A stretch of DNA of 64,000 bases from Flavobacterium tagetis (GTDB taxonomy: Bacteria; Bacteroidota; Bacteroidia; Flavobacteriales; Flavobacteriaceae), in the NCBI RefSeq assembly GCF_016735615.1, contig NZ_JAERSF010000002.1, positions 496,001 through 560,000 on the forward strand. Reading direction: 5' to 3'. The notes below the pieces were generated by a model. That model was not told the DNA's origin. It made no database searches and worked only from the letters and a program-made list of their open reading frames with translations. A program made the position numbers and the translations under genes. Positions 62,236 through 64,000 of the stretch are shown here, in pieces; position 1 is the stretch's first letter, and each line of letters begins with the position of its first letter.

Positions 62236-62305
62236 GCTCCTTGACATATTGAAAAGAAAAGCCCCAGCTAGCAAAGGTGATTTACATTTGTTAGCTGAGG
62301 GAATT
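62236..62305 (+). repeat. 70-bp hairpin element, copy 2
   Basis: Identical to copy 1 in both outer blocks (first 39 and last 18 bases); only the central part differs (AGGTGATTTACAT). The same stem is possible. It lies 17 bases after one lipoprotein stop and 24 bases before the next start. Confidence 0.9.
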
Positions 62306-62329
62306 TAAATGTTAAAATAAATAATTTAA

Positions 62330-63184
62330 ATGGAAAATTTAAAAAGAATGTTTTTGGCTTTATTATTAACAATGATATTGAGTTGTGAAAAGAAAAATGA
62401 TAGAATCGAATTTAAAAAACAAAATATAGTTATTGAAAAAGATGGTTTAACTATAGAATCTATTAAATTTTCTGATTTATTCAATGAAGGCTCAATTATA
62501 AAATTTGCTCCTAAAGATCTTGTAGACACAAATGATGCTGAAATATTAGAGTTTAAAAGAAAATTGAGTTTATATGAAAAAGAAAATCCTTTATTAGAAG
62601 ATTTTGATCCTGAGAATTTAAAAATTTTGATTAATCATGAAACTTTTTCTGAGAGTAATCAATTTATAAATAGTGAATGGCTTGATTATTACATTAAGAA
62701 ATATCATTTAGAAAATTATCTAAAAGAGATAATGAAAAAAGCCATTGAACAAGAAGATTACCAGGCAGTTAAAGTGTTGTTAAAGAACGGGTATATTGTT
62801 TCTTTAAGAGATGTTAATATTGCTAAAGAAACTAAAAAAGAATCAGATGATCTGAAGAAAATTAATTTGAAAAATAATGGACTTTATGAAAATGGAGACC
62901 CGACTTTTTACGATAGTGAAGCATCAAAGATTGACGATATTTTGAAATTTCTTGATATAAGATATAATCAAAATAAAATTTATGATAAAGACGGATTTAC
63001 AAATCTGCGAGAAAATGCAAGTACAAATTCTAAGGTTGTTATAAAAATAAATTCAGGAGAACATATAATTGTATTAGATAATATCGAAAAGGATGTCGAA
63101 GAATCTCAAAAAGGATGGTGTTTGGTTGAAAATAAAGACGGACAAAAAGGATATATTCATAAGAGTAGAATAGTATCTAATTAA
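62330..63184 (+). CDS. Lipoprotein with C-terminal SH3b domain (array member 3)
   Basis: A 284-residue lipoprotein with signal ending TMILSC (Cys19) followed by EKKND. The N-terminal two thirds are unrecognised. The last 70 residues form an SH3b domain (DGFTNLRENASTNSKVVIKI, GWCLVENKDGQKGYIHKSRI), related to that of the previous gene although the rest looks different. Flanked by copies 2 and 3 of the 70-bp element. A candidate immunity or wall-protecting protein. Confidence 0.75.
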   Translation: MENLKRMFLALLLTMILSCEKKNDRIEFKKQNIVIEKDGLTIESIKFSDLFNEGSIIKFAPKDLVDTNDAEILEFKRKLSLYEKENPLLEDFDPENLKILINHETFSESNQFINSEWLDYYIKKYHLENYLKEIMKKAIEQEDYQAVKVLLKNGYIVSLRDVNIAKETKKESDDLKKINLKNNGLYENGDPTFYDSEASKIDDILKFLDIRYNQNKIYDKDGFTNLRENASTNSKVVIKINSGEHIIVLDNIEKDVEESQKGWCLVENKDGQKGYIHKSRIVSN

Positions 63185-63226
63185 GATAAGTTCGAAAGTT
63201 TGAAATAAAAAAATTAAATATTTTAA

Positions 63227-63296
63227 GCTCCTTGACATATTGAAAAGAAAAGCCCTAGCTAGCAAAAGTGTTATGCTTTTGTTAGCTGAGGGAATT
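63227..63296 (+). repeat. 70-bp hairpin element, copy 3
   Basis: Same length and outer blocks as the other copies except one C-to-T change (GCCCTAGCTAGC), which leaves a G-U pair possible. Its centre is AAGTGTTATGCTT. It lies 42 bases after one lipoprotein gene and 14 bases before the next start. Confidence 0.9.
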
Positions 63297-63310
63297 ATAA
63301 TGTAAACGCC

Positions 63311-64000
63311 ATGAAAAAAATATTAATAATAATATCACTTATTTTAATAAGCTGTAAAGATTCCAAATTAGAAAAGCCAAATGATTCATTAAAAGAGACT
63401 TCTACTAAAAATTTAGAAATAACCTGTGGAGACATTGTTTATCAAATTGTTAAATCAAGCAAATTAGATTTAAGAGGACAAAATGATTTTTTAACTAAAA
63501 TAGATAGAATTGAAGGTGATAATGTAACTATTCAAGTTTACATTGAAAATAATGTATCTGAAGATCCAAAGGTTAAACAAATAGTTGAAAGCACAATCGC
63601 TTGGTTAGTATTAAATGTTAATGATCAAAAACTATACAATACAAGTGCAGACCCAGATAATCCAATTGAAGTAGAGTTCGATAAAAATATTTTATCAAAA
63701 AATGATATTTTCAGTTTATGTCAAATAGAAAAAAAAGAAGTTAAAAAAAGTCTTTCTAATGACAAGATTCGATATTCTATTTTGCCAATAGAATTTGATG
63801 AGTACTATAAAGCATGTGTAAACCCATACGATAGCATTAAATGTGATAATAATTATCCAAAATACTTTTTTAAAGAAGATGATGCAATCGCAAAGGTTTT
63901 TAGTAATAATTTTCACCCAAGTGATTATATGTATCTTCCCAAAATTAAAGATTATCAGCCTATGATTTTATGTAACACTGATTCAGATATTGAATCGTAT
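63311..64000 (+). CDS. Lipoprotein, array member 4, truncated by the window end
   Basis: The frame from ATG at 63311 stays open to the right edge (230 codons seen). It begins MKKILIIISLILISC with Cys15 as the lipid site, followed by KDSKLEKPND. The visible region is Asp/Asn/Lys-rich and has no recognised domain. It shows weak compositional likeness to the first array member (KxDS after the Cys) but no evident domain match. It is preceded by copy 3 of the 70-bp element. The array may continue beyond the window. Confidence 0.75.
   Translation, partial: MKKILIIISLILISCKDSKLEKPNDSLKETSTKNLEITCGDIVYQIVKSSKLDLRGQNDFLTKIDRIEGDNVTIQVYIENNVSEDPKVKQIVESTIAWLVLNVNDQKLYNTSADPDNPIEVEFDKNILSKNDIFSLCQIEKKEVKKSLSNDKIRYSILPIEFDEYYKACVNPYDSIKCDNNYPKYFFKEDDAIAKVFSNNFHPSDYMYLPKIKDYQPMILCNTDSDIESY

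Noticed and set aside
60986..63296. A CRISPR array or classical integron attC sites
   Set aside because: Repeats are 70 bp and about 1 kb apart with whole genes between, so not CRISPR. Stem ends do not match the attC core pattern (RYYYAAC / GTTRRRY) and no integrase is visible, so canonical attC is not supported.

Overview
The window looks like a chromosome segment of a Flavobacterium-type member of the Bacteroidota. It is AT-rich and has the Bacteroidota promoter pattern (TTG about 21 bases upstream of TAnnTTTG). It encodes a type IX secretion C-terminal signal, a TonB-dependent receptor with a carboxypeptidase-like plug extension, Bacteroidota-only protein families and a Bacteroidota-type (subtype iii) type VI secretion (T6SS) locus. 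Intergenic spaces carry many short fold-back repeats. No rRNA, tRNA, CRISPR array, prophage or transposase gene was seen.

Layout. 1-13.9 kb holds a truncated MscS channel, uvrA, an ECF-like sigma factor with a tiny partner ORF, a TPR protein, nth, bcp, an MBL-fold hydrolase, lipoproteins, an isochorismatase-family hydrolase, a frameshifted TPR-like gene and an esterase. 14-23.6 kb holds a catalytically degenerate dihydroorotase-like protein, a BatA-domain protein, a lactonase, a DEAD-box helicase, a TIGR02757 protein and a LolD-type ABC ATPase with a two-helix membrane insertion. 23.6-37 kb holds a secreted pectate-lyase-like enzyme, small envelope proteins, a serA-serC-acyl-CoA reductase operon opposite a dicluster ferredoxin, and a TonB-dependent receptor. 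37-49.2 kb is mostly housekeeping: ychF, a BrkB-family membrane protein, an FMN reductase, a transglutaminase-like protein, pncB and parE-parC, with a DUF1016-type nuclease gene lying between parE and parC.

49.3-64 kb is a T6SS block. One arm runs leftward: a PKD-domain membrane protein followed by the ClpV/TssH ATPase. The opposite arm starts from a good promoter at 52.9 kb and encodes an NlpC/P60-like protein, TssG, TssN, a LysM protein, a DUF4280 PAAR-like spike tip, and an 885-residue effector candidate that combines a peptidoglycan-binding domain, an M15-type peptidase and a GH24 lysozyme. Directly downstream is an array of lipoprotein genes, the best immunity candidates. Sheath, tube, TssF, TssK and VgrG genes are not in the window.

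The most unusual feature is in that array. After the first lipoprotein gene, every gene junction carries the same 70-bp element (60986, 62236, 63227). It has invariant arms that can form a hairpin and a central 13 bases that differ between copies. The array runs off the right edge. It looks like a repeat-delimited immunity cassette array that could grow or shuffle by recombination at the element.
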